Of a stretch of DNA of 45,598 nt, positions 7,951-15,915 are shown piece after piece; the stretch's first letter is position 1; each line of letters begins with the position of its first letter. The notes beneath the pieces were generated by a model, which was given only the letters and a program-made list of their open reading frames with translations, was not told the origin of the DNA and did no database searches. The position numbers and the translations under genes were made by a program. Source of the DNA: UBA2658 sp964617335 (GTDB lineage: Bacteria; Bacillota; Clostridia; Oscillospirales; Oscillospiraceae); NCBI GenBank assembly GCA_964617335.1, contig CAZTXG010000010.1, positions 1 to 45,598 on the forward strand, given 5' to 3'.

Positions 7951-9120
7951 AGATTTTATGGCTGTCTCCAAACGGAGCAGGGCCGCTTCCAAGGTCTTTT
8001 TGGGGCAGGCTATATTAAGCCTTTGAAAGCCCTTTCCACAGGGGCCGAAAATTGTGCCGCTGTTTAGCCAGAGGCGGGCCTTTTGAACAAGCAAATCGTT
8101 AAGCTCATCCTGACTAAGGCCCAAGGCCTTAAAATCCAGCCAGACAAGATAGCTCCCCTCCGGTTCAACAAGCTTTATTTCGGGAAGTCTTTCCTTTATA
8201 AAATCTCTTAAAAACTCAAGGTTTTTACCCAGATATACCATAAGCTCCCGGAGCCAGGGCCCGCCGTCCTTATAGGCCGCACGACAGGCCGTCATGCCCA
8301 TAATGCCATGCTGACTAAAGCCGCTTTTTTTAAATTCCTCTTTAAAAGCCTCTCGCATGGCTTCGTCAGCTATGAAAATGTTTGAAACCTGAAGCCCCGC
8401 CAGATTAAAGGTTTTGGATGGAGCCGTGCAAATTATGGAGATGTCCTCATATTCCGGCCTTAGAGAAGAAAAGACATGATGCCTGTTTCCGGGGTATATA
8501 AAATCCATGTGGATTTCATCGGAAAGGACAATAACCCCATGGCGCAGGCAAATGTCACCCATTTTTATAAGCTCATCACGGGTCCAGACCCTGCCAACGG
8601 GATTGTGGGGGTTGCATAGAATGAAAAGTTTCACTTTATCCCTAATAATTTTTTCCTCAAAGTCGGCAAAATCTATGGAATATCTGCCGTTTTCATAGAT
8701 AAGCTCGTTTAGGGAAAGCCTTCTGCCGTTAACACGGATAGATTCGGCAAAAGGATGATAAACCGGCGGCTGGATAAGAATGAAGTCGCCCTTTTCCGTC
8801 AGGCCGCGGATTGCCGTTGCAAGGGCATTTACAACTCCGGGGGTTTCCACAAGCCAGGATTTGTTAAGCTGCCAGCCGTGGTGCTTTTTAAACCAAGACT
8901 CCAAAGCCTCAAAATAATCCTCGCCGCTTTCCGAATAGCCAAAGATGCCGTGGCGGCTTTTTTCAACCAGCTTATTTATAACACAGTCCGGAGCCTTAAA
9001 GTCCATATCCGCCACCCAGAGGGGAAGTATGTCATCAGGCATTCCCAGCCTTTCAATCAAATCATATTTTATTGAATCGGTATTTTTTCTTCCTATAACT
9101 TCATCAAAATTAAAAGCCAT
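7942..9120 (-). CDS. patB: PatB/MalY-type PLP-dependent C-S lyase (aminotransferase fold)
   Basis: A fold-type I PLP enzyme of about 392 residues, of the MalY/PatB group, which cleave cystathionine or cysteine to pyruvate, ammonia and a thiol or sulfide. Family features are LPLWVADMDFKAP near the N-terminus, NPHNPVGRVW in the middle, LSDEIHMDF, and the PLP-lysine motif APSKTFNLAG (about residue 230). I chose ATG 9120 because of a GGAGG site; an upstream extension of the open frame is AT-rich and unlike the family. It is divergent from cysK, so the pair covers cysteine breakdown and synthesis. Aminotransferase activity cannot be excluded. Confidence 0.85.
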   Translation of the reverse strand: MAFNFDEVIGRKNTDSIKYDLIERLGMPDDILPLWVADMDFKAPDCVINKLVEKSRHGIFGYSESGEDYFEALESWFKKHHGWQLNKSWLVETPGVVNALATAIRGLTEKGDFILIQPPVYHPFAESIRVNGRRLSLNELIYENGRYSIDFADFEEKIIRDKVKLFILCNPHNPVGRVWTRDELIKMGDICLRHGVIVLSDEIHMDFIYPGNRHHVFSSLRPEYEDISIICTAPSKTFNLAGLQVSNIFIADEAMREAFKEEFKKSGFSQHGIMGMTACRAAYKDGGPWLRELMVYLGKNLEFLRDFIKERLPEIKLVEPEGSYLVWLDFKALGLSQDELNDLLVQKARLWLNSGTIFGPCGKGFQRLNIACPKKTLEAALLRLETAIKSLR

Positions 9121-9177
9121 AATAAAACCTCCAAAGCCGCCTTCCCAAGAAAATTTCTTAGTAAGTATACATATAAA

Positions 9178-9206
9178 AGGATATGCCAAAGGGCTTTCCT
9201 TGTCAA
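9178..9206 (-). promoter_or_regulatory. SigA-type promoter of patB
   Basis: Minus-strand TTGACA (9206-9201) and TATCCT (9183-9178) with a 17-bp spacer, about 60 bp before the patB ATG. Confidence 0.55.
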
Positions 9207-9244
9207 CACCAATTCCTCATATATGCCAAGACAATAAAACCATA

Positions 9245-9273
9245 TTGACAAAAGACAAGTCCGAGGATATCAT
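9245..9273 (+). promoter_or_regulatory. SigA-type promoter of cysK
   Basis: TTGACA (9245-9250) and TATCAT (9268-9273) with a 17-bp spacer, about 40 bp before the cysK ATG and divergent from the patB promoter. Confidence 0.6.
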
Positions 9274-9313
9274 ACAAAAAACATATGCATTATATAAAAC
9301 GGAGGTCACGGCT

Positions 9314-10246
9314 ATGTCAAATATCTATAAAAGTCTTACAGAGCTTATAGGAAAAACACCGCTTTTAGAGCTTTCAAATTATGAAAAAGAGGAAGGCCTA
9401 AAAGCAAAGCTTGTGGCAAAGCTTGAGTATTTTAATCCGGCCGGCAGTGTTAAAGACAGGGTGGCCAAGGCCATGCTGGACGATGCCGAGGCAAGGGGCG
9501 TTTTAAAGGCAGACTCCGTTATTATAGAGCCTACCAGCGGCAACACAGGCATAGGCCTTGCCTCTGCGGCGGCAGCTCGAGGCTATAGAATAATACTCAC
9601 CATGCCGGAAACCATGAGTCTTGAGCGCCGAAACCTTCTTCGTGCCTATGGCGCCGAGCTTGTTCTTACTGAGGGGACAAAGGGGATGAAGGGCGCAATA
9701 GAAAAGGCGGAAGAATTAGCCCGTGAAATTCCCAAAAGTTTTATCCCCGGCCAGTTTACAAATCCTGCAAACCCCAAGGCCCACAGAGAAACCACAGGGC
9801 CGGAAATCTGGCAGGACAGCGGCGGAGCTGTGGATATTCTTGTGGCCGGCATAGGAACCGGCGGTACAATAACAGGGGCGGGGGAATTTTTGAAAAAGCA
9901 AAATCCCAATATTAAGGTTGTTGCCCTTGAGCCTTTCGATTCTCCGGTGCTGTCCGAAGGAAAGGCCGGAGCCCATAAAATTCAGGGTATAGGAGCGGGC
10001 TTTGTGCCGGAGGTTTTGAACAGGGATATATATGATGAGGTTATAAAGGTTAAAAATGAAGATGCCTTCGCCGCGGTAAAAAAGCTTTCAAAAACCGAGG
10101 GGCTTCTTATAGGAATTTCTTCCGGAGCGGCTGTTTGGGCGGCGACAGAGCTTGCAAAAAGACTCGAAAATCATGAGAAAACCATAGTTGTAATCCTTCC
10201 GGACGCAGGGGAGCGCTATTTGTCAACTCCGTTGTTTTCCGAGTAA
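9314..10246 (+). CDS. cysK: Cysteine synthase (O-acetylserine sulfhydrylase)
   Basis: A PLP enzyme of 310 residues, the normal length for CysK, which converts O-acetylserine and sulfide to cysteine and acetate in the cytoplasm. The N-terminus has ELIGKTPLLEL, then the PLP lysine in NPAGSVKDR (about residue 43), the substrate loop EPTSGNTGIG (about 70), the phosphate-binding GIGTGGTITG (about 177) and ISSGAAVWAA. The ATG follows GGAGG; the longer open frame upstream runs through the divergent patB gene and is not real. It is followed by an Rrf2-family regulator, a common partner of cysteine genes in Firmicutes. Confidence 0.95.
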   Translation: MSNIYKSLTELIGKTPLLELSNYEKEEGLKAKLVAKLEYFNPAGSVKDRVAKAMLDDAEARGVLKADSVIIEPTSGNTGIGLASAAAARGYRIILTMPETMSLERRNLLRAYGAELVLTEGTKGMKGAIEKAEELAREIPKSFIPGQFTNPANPKAHRETTGPEIWQDSGGAVDILVAGIGTGGTITGAGEFLKKQNPNIKVVALEPFDSPVLSEGKAGAHKIQGIGAGFVPEVLNRDIYDEVIKVKNEDAFAAVKKLSKTEGLLIGISSGAAVWAATELAKRLENHEKTIVVILPDAGERYLSTPLFSE

Positions 10247-10294
10247 GCTTAGGCTGAAAGTCCGCTCTTGCAAGGCTTATGCCAGGGGCCTTCT

Positions 10295-10330
10295 TGAAAA
10301 CCATTTAAACAAATGGTAAAATGAAATGGT
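10295..10330 (+). promoter_or_regulatory. Promoter and operator of the Rrf2 regulator
   Basis: TTGAAA (10295-10300) and TAAAAT (10317-10322) form a promoter with a 16-bp spacer. The spacer is filled by the inverted repeat ACCATTT-N4-AAATGGT (10300-10317). A third AAATGGT half-site follows at 10324-10330. The position suggests repression, most simply autoregulation. Confidence 0.6.
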
Positions 10331-10351
10331 AGGAAAGGAAGGTAGCCTTTT

Positions 10352-10816
10352 ATGAAAATTTCAACAAGGGGGCGCTATGCCCTTCGACTTATGCTGGAGC
10401 TTGCCCTTAATGAGGGTGACCAATACATGACGATAAAAAGCATTTCCCAGAGACAGGGAATTTCCGGAAAGTATCTGGAACAGATAATTTCATCTCTTAA
10501 CCGCGGGGGCCTTGTTAAAAGCACCCGCGGCTCTCAGGGCGGATATAAGCTTGCGCGTCCGGCGGAGGAATACACAGTCGGCATGATAATAAGACAGATA
10601 GAGGGAAGCCTTGCGCCGGTTGCCTGTATGGATGACTCGGATAATCAGTGCCAGCGCCACAATAAATGTGTAACCTTGGAAGTTTGGCGGCAGGTACATG
10701 AGGCGGTAAATGAGGTTATAGATAATATTAGCCTGGCTGACCTTGTAAAAAAGGCAAGGCAAAACCAAGAGGACGAGGCCGAGCCTTTGGATAATGGGGC
10801 AGAATCTAATAAATAA
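10352..10816 (+). CDS. Rrf2-family regulator (IscR/CymR type)
   Basis: A 154-residue winged-helix regulator. The N-terminus MKISTRGRYALRLMLELA is the family signature, followed by helix-turn-helix ISGKYLEQIISSL (about 39-51) and the wing STRGSQGGYKLARP (about 56-69). Three cysteines (ACMDDSDNQCQRHNKC, about residues 92-107) lie where IscR-type proteins bind a [2Fe-2S] cluster, with spacing C-x7-C-x5-C rather than C-x5-C-x5-C. Both Fe-S sensing (IscR-like) and cysteine-synthase-linked regulation (CymR-like) are possible. The position directly after cysK favours sulfur or cysteine metabolism; the cysteines favour Fe-S sensing. Confidence 0.88.
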   Translation: MKISTRGRYALRLMLELALNEGDQYMTIKSISQRQGISGKYLEQIISSLNRGGLVKSTRGSQGGYKLARPAEEYTVGMIIRQIEGSLAPVACMDDSDNQCQRHNKCVTLEVWRQVHEAVNEVIDNISLADLVKKARQNQEDEAEPLDNGAESNK

Positions 10817-10922
10817 ATTCAAGAGGACAGTTTTGACTTTTCAATTGAATAGACAAGCTTTTTAGTATAAAATTAAAAAGTTGCACTTTCAAATAATACC
10901 TTAGAATCAAGGAGGCTGCGTA

Positions 10923-11438
10923 ATGATAAAAGAATTTAAGGGGAAAACCCCTGTAATTCCGGAGAGCTGTTATATAGCGGATAACGCAACAATAATCGGC
11001 GACGTAACACTGGGAGAAAACTGCTCTGTGTGGTTCGGCGCCGTTATAAGGGGAGATCAGGATAGTATAGTCATAGGTGACGGCAGCAATGTTCAGGATA
11101 ATGTTATTATCCATTGCAGCGAGGGCATTCCGGTTAAGGTTGGAAAAAATGTGTCTTTAGGCCACGGGGCCATAGTACACGGCACCACCATAGACGACAA
11201 TGTGCTCGTGGGCATGGGAGCTATAGTTATGAACGGCTCCCATATAAAAGAAAACGCCGTCATCGGAGCGGGCAGCCTGTGCAAGGAGAACATGGTGGTT
11301 GAAAAAGGCTCAGTGATGGTTGGAGTTCCGGGAAAGATAATAAAAATTGCCGAGGATTACAATAAATCCATGAACTCTATAAATGCCGCGGGCTATGTTA
11401 ATCTTATGGAAGAATATCTTAAAGACGCAAAAAAATAA
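10923..11438 (+). CDS. Gamma-carbonic-anhydrase-like hexapeptide-repeat protein
   Basis: A 171-residue left-handed beta-helix protein of the YrdA/gamma-carbonic anhydrase family, with hexapeptide repeats through residues 10-140. Metal-ligand-type histidines are visible in NVIIHCSEG and LGHGAIVHG, the three-histidine pattern of trimeric zinc enzymes of this family, and GVPGKIIK ends the helix. The family includes carbonic anhydrases and proteins of uncertain function, so hydration of CO2 is possible but unproven. It has an AAGGAGG site 7 bp before the ATG and is followed by a strong terminator. Confidence 0.85.
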   Translation: MIKEFKGKTPVIPESCYIADNATIIGDVTLGENCSVWFGAVIRGDQDSIVIGDGSNVQDNVIIHCSEGIPVKVGKNVSLGHGAIVHGTTIDDNVLVGMGAIVMNGSHIKENAVIGAGSLCKENMVVEKGSVMVGVPGKIIKIAEDYNKSMNSINAAGYVNLMEEYLKDAKK

Positions 11439-11455
11439 GCCAAGGCCTTAAAAAA

Positions 11456-11487
11456 CCGCCGCCTCACATTTCTTTGTGAAGCGGCGG
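11456..11487. terminator. Bidirectional terminator
   Basis: CCGCCGC (11456-11462) pairs with GCGGCGG (11481-11487), extended inward by TCAC/GTGA, with A and T runs outside. It separates the convergent gamma-carbonic anhydrase and alanine dehydrogenase genes. Confidence 0.8.
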
Positions 11488-11507
11488 GTTTAATTTTATA
11501 AAGATTT

Positions 11508-12623
11508 TTAGAAAAGATCGTCTACATGAGTGTATTCAAAGCCCTGAGCATTGGCAACAGCTCTTAAGGTCAGGCTGCCTTTATATACGTTAAGCCCCTT
11601 CATAAGAGCAGGGTTTTCCCGCATGGCCTTTTCGGCGCCGCGCTGGGCAATCTTAAGAGCGTAGGGCAGGGTTGCGTTTGTAAGAGCTATGGTGGAGGTG
11701 CGGGGAACGGCCCCGGGCATATTGGCAACGGAATAATGCAAAACCCCGTGTTTTATATAATAAGGATTTTCAAGGGTTGTTGTTCTGTCACAGGTTTCAA
11801 TGCAGCCGCCCTGGTCTATGGCCACGTCCACTATGACAGAGCCGGGGCGCATGGTCTTCACCATATCTTCGGTGACAAGCCTTGGAGCCTTGTCGCCGGG
11901 AATCAGCACAGCACCCACTAAAAGGTCTGCCTGACTTACAGAATGCTCAATATTATAGCTGTTTGACATAAGGGTTACAACCTTGTTTTCATAAAGGCTG
12001 TGAAGTTGGGAGAGCTTTTTATGGTTGATATCCAAAACAGTTACCTGAGCGCCCATGCCGCAGGCAACTTTAACGGCGTTTGCCCCAACGGTGCCGCCGC
12101 CCACAACAACAACTCTGGCAGGCTCAACACCGACGGCTCCTCCTAAAAGCACACCTCTGCCTCCGCTGGGTTTTTCCAGAAGATGAGCGCCGATTTGAAC
12201 AGACATACTGCCTGCAATCTCGCTCATGGGAGATAAAAGAGGCAGTGAGCGGTCGGCAAGCTGGACAGTTTCATAGGCTATACCGATAATTTCCAAATCC
12301 ATCAAAGCACGGGTAAGCTCCGGAACCGGAGCCAGATGGAGATATGTGAACATAATCTGCCCGGGCTTTAGCATGGGATATTCTGAAGGCAGTGGCTCTT
12401 TAACCTTTATGATAAATTCGGATACAGCATAAACTTCGGCGGCAGTGCCGAGGATTGCTGCCCCCGCCTTTTCATATTCTTCGTCGGTGAAGCTGCTGCC
12501 CAAACCTGCAGAGGCTTCAACATAACAAGTGTGACCTGCCGCTGCCAGTGCATGGATTCCGGCAGGTGTCATTCCCACCCTGTTTTCCTGTGGCTTAATT
12601 TCCTTTGGTATACCGATAATCAT
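11508..12623 (-). CDS. ald: Alanine dehydrogenase
   Basis: A 371-residue NAD-dependent enzyme that interconverts alanine with pyruvate and ammonium in the cytoplasm. The N-terminus MIIGIPKEIKPQENRVGMTP is typical. IIKVKEPLPSEY carries the pyruvate-binding lysine and FTYLHLAP the catalytic histidine. The Rossmann motif VVVVGGGTVGANA lies at about residues 170-182, and DVAIDQGGCIET and NMPGAVPRTST follow. The length is normal. It works with glutamate dehydrogenase and asparaginase in amino-acid catabolism. The leader region contains an unusual 70-bp tandem repeat with a palindromic operator overlapping the promoter. Confidence 0.96.
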   Translation of the reverse strand: MIIGIPKEIKPQENRVGMTPAGIHALAAAGHTCYVEASAGLGSSFTDEEYEKAGAAILGTAAEVYAVSEFIIKVKEPLPSEYPMLKPGQIMFTYLHLAPVPELTRALMDLEIIGIAYETVQLADRSLPLLSPMSEIAGSMSVQIGAHLLEKPSGGRGVLLGGAVGVEPARVVVVGGGTVGANAVKVACGMGAQVTVLDINHKKLSQLHSLYENKVVTLMSNSYNIEHSVSQADLLVGAVLIPGDKAPRLVTEDMVKTMRPGSVIVDVAIDQGGCIETCDRTTTLENPYYIKHGVLHYSVANMPGAVPRTSTIALTNATLPYALKIAQRGAEKAMRENPALMKGLNVYKGSLTLRAVANAQGFEYTHVDDLF

Positions 12624-12660
12624 GTTTATCCCACCCTCAATTGGTTTTTTGTTTTCTTAT

Positions 12661-12826
12661 ATAATGTCCGGATAGCGGACATATACCACAGATGCGCAGC
12701 ATCGTAGTGGTATTAATATTTAAATGAAGTATAATGTCCGGATAGCGGACATATACCACAGATGCGCAGCATCGTAGTGGTATTAATATTTAAATGAAGT
12801 ATAATGTCCGGATAGCGGACATTATA
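12661..12826. repeat. 70-bp tandem repeat with palindromic operator cores
   Basis: Two full identical units (12661-12730, 12731-12800) and a partial third (12801-12826). Each unit begins with a dyad ATGTCCG-N5-CGGACAT. The rest of each full unit contains a second dyad, TACCAC...GTGGTA enclosing GATGC-N3-GCATC, and an AT-rich spacer. In the third copy the dyad extends to TATAATGTCCG-N5-CGGACATTATA (12800-12826), which includes the ald -10 box. It occupies the ald leader between ald and the divergent flavoprotein gene. Either DNA operators or RNA hairpins could be the functional form. Confidence 0.85.
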
Positions 12827-12849
12827 CCAATTATTATAAGGAATATCAA
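12821..12849 (-). promoter_or_regulatory. SigA-type promoter of ald overlapping operator
   Basis: Minus-strand TTGATA (12849-12844) and TATAAT (12826-12821) with a 17-bp spacer. The -10 box is the outer arm of the third repeat's 27-bp palindrome, so a protein bound there would block the start site. The transcript would then carry the two complete repeat units as leader. Confidence 0.65.
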
Positions 12850-12962
12850 GCAAGAAAAAGTCTAAACACAAAGAGCTGCTTGAGAAATTTACTAAATCCC
12901 TTGTATTATGGGCAATTTATAAATATAATGAATCAAAACATAGAAAATTACGGAGGGAAAAA

Positions 12963-14300
12963 ATGCGAGTTTTGATAATCGGAGGGGTGGCCGCCGGCAC
13001 CTCGGCGGCTACTGAAATCAGAAGGCAGGATAAAAATGCCCAAATCCGTATTTACGAGAGGGATACATATATTTCCTATGCAAGCTGCGGTATGCCCTTT
13101 TACATAAGCGGGGAATTTACCGACTTTGAAGAGCTTGTTCCAAGGGGGCCGGAATTCTTTTTAAAAAAACACAATACTGAGGTTTTGACAGGCCACGAGG
13201 TGGAGGCTATAGAGCCTGAAAAAAATATAATAAGGGTTAAAAATCTTGTAAGCGGCGAAGTTTTTGAAGACAGCTATGACGCACTTATCATAGCCGCAGG
13301 GGCAAGAGCGGCAAACCCAAAAATTGAAGGTTCCGAAGATGAGCGGGTGTTTTTCATGCGCAACATAGGTGACCTTAAGGCTGTGAAAGAGTATATAGAC
13401 AAAAAAGCCCCCAAAAAGGCGGCAATAATAGGCTCTGGTCTTGTGGGCCTTGAAATGTGTGAAACCTTCCGTGAGCTAGGCATGGAAACAACACTTATAT
13501 CCCGCTCATCCCTAGCCCGCGGCCTTGACCCTGAGATGACGGATATTATAGAAGCTCACCTTAAGGAAAAAGGCGTAAACCTTATAAAAAATGCCCACAG
13601 TCAGAGAATAACAAAAACCGGTGTAATCTTAAAAGACCTGCCTGAAGTGGATGCTGACCTTGTGCTTTTGGCCACGGGAGTTTTGCCGAACACAGAGCTT
13701 GCCAAGGCGGCAGGGCTTAAAATCGGCGAAACGGGGGCCATCTGGGTGGATTCCTCCATGAAAACCAGTGTCGATAACATTTATGCCTGCGGAGACTGCT
13801 CAGAGCAAAAAAGTATTGTGACGGGAAAGCCTATATACAGACCCATGGGCTCCACGGCAAACAAAACAGGAGTTGTGGCCGGAAACAATGCGGCAGGGGG
13901 CAGTCAGCGCTTTGATGGGATTTTAGGAACAAGTATTTTCCGAATTTTTGACCTTACAGCAGCTCAAACGGGGCTTTCCCCCCAGGAGGCGGAAAAACTG
14001 GGCATAGACGTTGTTGTAAGCTTTGATAAAAGAGCTGCTAAGCCCGAATATATGGGCGGGCGGCCGATGACGGTGAAAACTGTGGCGAAAAGGTCCAGCG
14101 GCAGGATACTGGGCGCCCAGATTGTGGGCTATGAGGGTGTTGATAAAAGGATGGACATTTTGGCAACGGCAATAAGCCTTAACGCCACAGCAGATGACCT
14201 TATGAACATAGACTTTGCCTATGCACCCCCCTATTCCACCCCCCGTGACGTGCTGTATTACACGGGAATAAAGCTTAAAAAGGCAATGGAAGAAAAATAA
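12963..14300 (+). CDS. FAD-dependent CoA-disulfide reductase / NADH oxidase family
   Basis: A 445-residue pyridine-nucleotide-disulfide oxidoreductase of the Cdr/Nox group. FAD binding is at the N-terminus (VLIIGGVAAGTSAA), the redox-active single cysteine is Cys42 in YASCGMPFYISG, the NAD(P)H-binding motif AIIGSGLVGLEM lies at about residues 159-170, and the second FAD motif IYACGDCSE at about 276. The C-terminal dimerisation domain is complete. The family includes CoA-disulfide reductases, water-forming NADH oxidases and NADH peroxidases; sequence alone does not decide. Any of these fits the oxygen-defence theme. A GGAGG site lies just before the ATG. Confidence 0.88.
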   Translation: MRVLIIGGVAAGTSAATEIRRQDKNAQIRIYERDTYISYASCGMPFYISGEFTDFEELVPRGPEFFLKKHNTEVLTGHEVEAIEPEKNIIRVKNLVSGEVFEDSYDALIIAAGARAANPKIEGSEDERVFFMRNIGDLKAVKEYIDKKAPKKAAIIGSGLVGLEMCETFRELGMETTLISRSSLARGLDPEMTDIIEAHLKEKGVNLIKNAHSQRITKTGVILKDLPEVDADLVLLATGVLPNTELAKAAGLKIGETGAIWVDSSMKTSVDNIYACGDCSEQKSIVTGKPIYRPMGSTANKTGVVAGNNAAGGSQRFDGILGTSIFRIFDLTAAQTGLSPQEAEKLGIDVVVSFDKRAAKPEYMGGRPMTVKTVAKRSSGRILGAQIVGYEGVDKRMDILATAISLNATADDLMNIDFAYAPPYSTPRDVLYYTGIKLKKAMEEK

Positions 14301-14320
14301 GAAAGGCAGTGTGAAGAAAG

Positions 14321-15265
14321 CTGAAGGAAGCAGACTGGTTAGAGCTTATATATGAAGTGAGCTCTTGCGACGCTCAAAAAACAGAGGACAGGGCGGCTCT
14401 TTCCGGCTGCCTTGGAGTTTACACGGAAAACTATTCGGAGCTAGAGGGCCTGCTTCAAAGCGGCAGGGCAGATTATATAGACGAGGCTCTGGCGAAAAAG
14501 GATAAAAGCCGTGCCTTCATACATATTTATGTCTCCGATAAAACAGAGCTTAAAAAGGCGGCAGCCTTTATGGAAGAGGGGCTTTTAAAAGAGAATATCC
14601 TCTTTTCCCTTAGAACTCGCGGCTTTGAAAACGAGGACTGGGAAAACTCCTGGAAAAGCTTCCACAAGCCTTTAAGAGTGGGAAAAAGGCTTGTGGTCTG
14701 CCCTTCCTGGGAAAGTTTTAGCCCAGAAGCAGGGGATGTGAAAATAAGCCTTGACCCCGGGGCCTGTTTCGGCTCTGGGCAGGACGAAACAACAAGGCTT
14801 TGCATGGAAATGATAGAGGAGACTTCCCTTTCCGGCGAAACTGTTTTAGATCTTGGCTGCGGCAGCGGAATTTTGGCTATAACAGCCCTGCTTTTAGGGG
14901 CGGAGAAGGCTTACGCCGCAGACATAAACCCTGATGCGGTTTCCGCCGCCAGGGAAAATGCCGAGATAAATGAAGTTTCCCAAAAGCTAAAGGTATTTTT
15001 AGGAAACGTCCTAACAGATGAAAAGCTGAGACTTACAATAGGCGGCGGCTACGGTATTCTTTGCGCAAATATAGCTGCCGATGTCCATGTGGCCATGGCG
15101 GGACTTTATATGAGTATGCTCAAAAAAGGCGGCGTGCTCATAGTCGGAGGGATAAAATCTCCCCTTGAAAACAAGGTTCAAGAGGCCTTGGAGCAGGAGG
15201 GTTTTTCCCTTGTGTCCCAAAAGGAAGAGGGCGGCTGGCACTCCCTTTGCCTTGAAAAAAGCTGA
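14321..15265 (+). CDS. prmA: Ribosomal protein L11 methyltransferase
   Basis: S-adenosylmethionine-dependent methyltransferase that modifies ribosomal protein L11. The C-terminal half has motif I VLDLGCGSGILAI (about residue 176 of this model), DPGACFGSGQDETTRLC upstream of it, as in PrmA, and ILCANIAADV (the NPPY-like motif position). The N-terminal L11-recognition domain begins DWLELIYEVSS, matching the usual PrmA start, so translation must begin upstream of the GTG at 14357. The only upstream in-frame candidate is CTG at 14321, preceded by a stop at 14312. Either a rare CTG start is used or there is a one-base frameshift from a GTG at 14311. The length of about 315 residues is normal. Confidence 0.88.
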   Translation: MKEADWLELIYEVSSCDAQKTEDRAALSGCLGVYTENYSELEGLLQSGRADYIDEALAKKDKSRAFIHIYVSDKTELKKAAAFMEEGLLKENILFSLRTRGFENEDWENSWKSFHKPLRVGKRLVVCPSWESFSPEAGDVKISLDPGACFGSGQDETTRLCMEMIEETSLSGETVLDLGCGSGILAITALLLGAEKAYAADINPDAVSAARENAEINEVSQKLKVFLGNVLTDEKLRLTIGGGYGILCANIAADVHVAMAGLYMSMLKKGGVLIVGGIKSPLENKVQEALEQEGFSLVSQKEEGGWHSLCLEKS

Positions 15266-15396
15266 TATATGCAAGTTAAGACGCTAAGATTTAAGCTAGT
15301 TTATATTGAAAATTTCCCTGCAGGTGATATAATATCATGGCTATAAAGGGCTTTATAATGCAAGTATTAAAGGGCGAAATAAAGCGGGAGGCCGAT

Positions 15397-15912
15397 ATGG
15401 AAGATAATAAGACAGCTCAGCTGAGCAAAAGACAGCAAAACCTGCTGAAACTGAAGTTTTTTCTGTTTTCAGTTTCCGCGGGGCTAATACAGCTTGTATC
15501 CACAACACTTTTAAACACGGTTTTCAGCCTTGACCAATATACAAGGCTTGACGAATGGCTTGGAAACGACTACGGCCTTTCATATTTTATAGGCCTTATC
15601 CTGTCGGTTTTATGGAACTTTACCCTAAACCGAAAGTACACCTTCAAGTCTGCGGCAAACCTTCCTGTGGCCATGCTCAAAATATTTGGGTTTTACTGTG
15701 TTTTCGCACCTGTTTCCATCTGGTGGACGGTGGCTTTAACGGAAATGGGAGTCCATTGGCTTATAGTCCAGCTGGGAACCATGCTTGTTAACCTTATAAG
15801 CGAATATTTATTTTGCCGTTTTGTGGTCTATCGCAACAGCATTTATACCAACAAGGCCGGTCAGCAGGAACTAAAGGATAGTAGGGAGCAAGGCCTCAGC
15901 CCTAAGGAGTGA
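15397..15912 (+). CDS. GtrA-family membrane protein
   Basis: A 171-residue protein with four predicted membrane helices, of the GtrA family, whose members are thought to help move or modify lipid-linked sugars for cell-surface polysaccharide. The family-like segment WNFTLNRKYTFKS lies in the middle. I start at ATG 15397 because of a GGGAGG site; the upstream in-frame ATG codons have none. It is followed 3 bp later by an AI-2E-family gene and then a PAP2 gene, so the three probably form an envelope-related operon. Confidence 0.8.
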   Translation: MEDNKTAQLSKRQQNLLKLKFFLFSVSAGLIQLVSTTLLNTVFSLDQYTRLDEWLGNDYGLSYFIGLILSVLWNFTLNRKYTFKSAANLPVAMLKIFGFYCVFAPVSIWWTVALTEMGVHWLIVQLGTMLVNLISEYLFCRFVVYRNSIYTNKAGQQELKDSREQGLSPKE

Positions 15913-15915
15913 GCT

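Noticed and set aside
8945..9313. Long N-terminal extension of cysK
   Set aside because: It overlaps the divergent patB gene and both promoters. The ATG at 9314 has a GGAGG site and matches the family N-terminus.
12661..12826. CRISPR array
   Set aside because: The 70-bp units are identical throughout with no variable spacers, and no cas genes are near. It is a tandem operator-type repeat.
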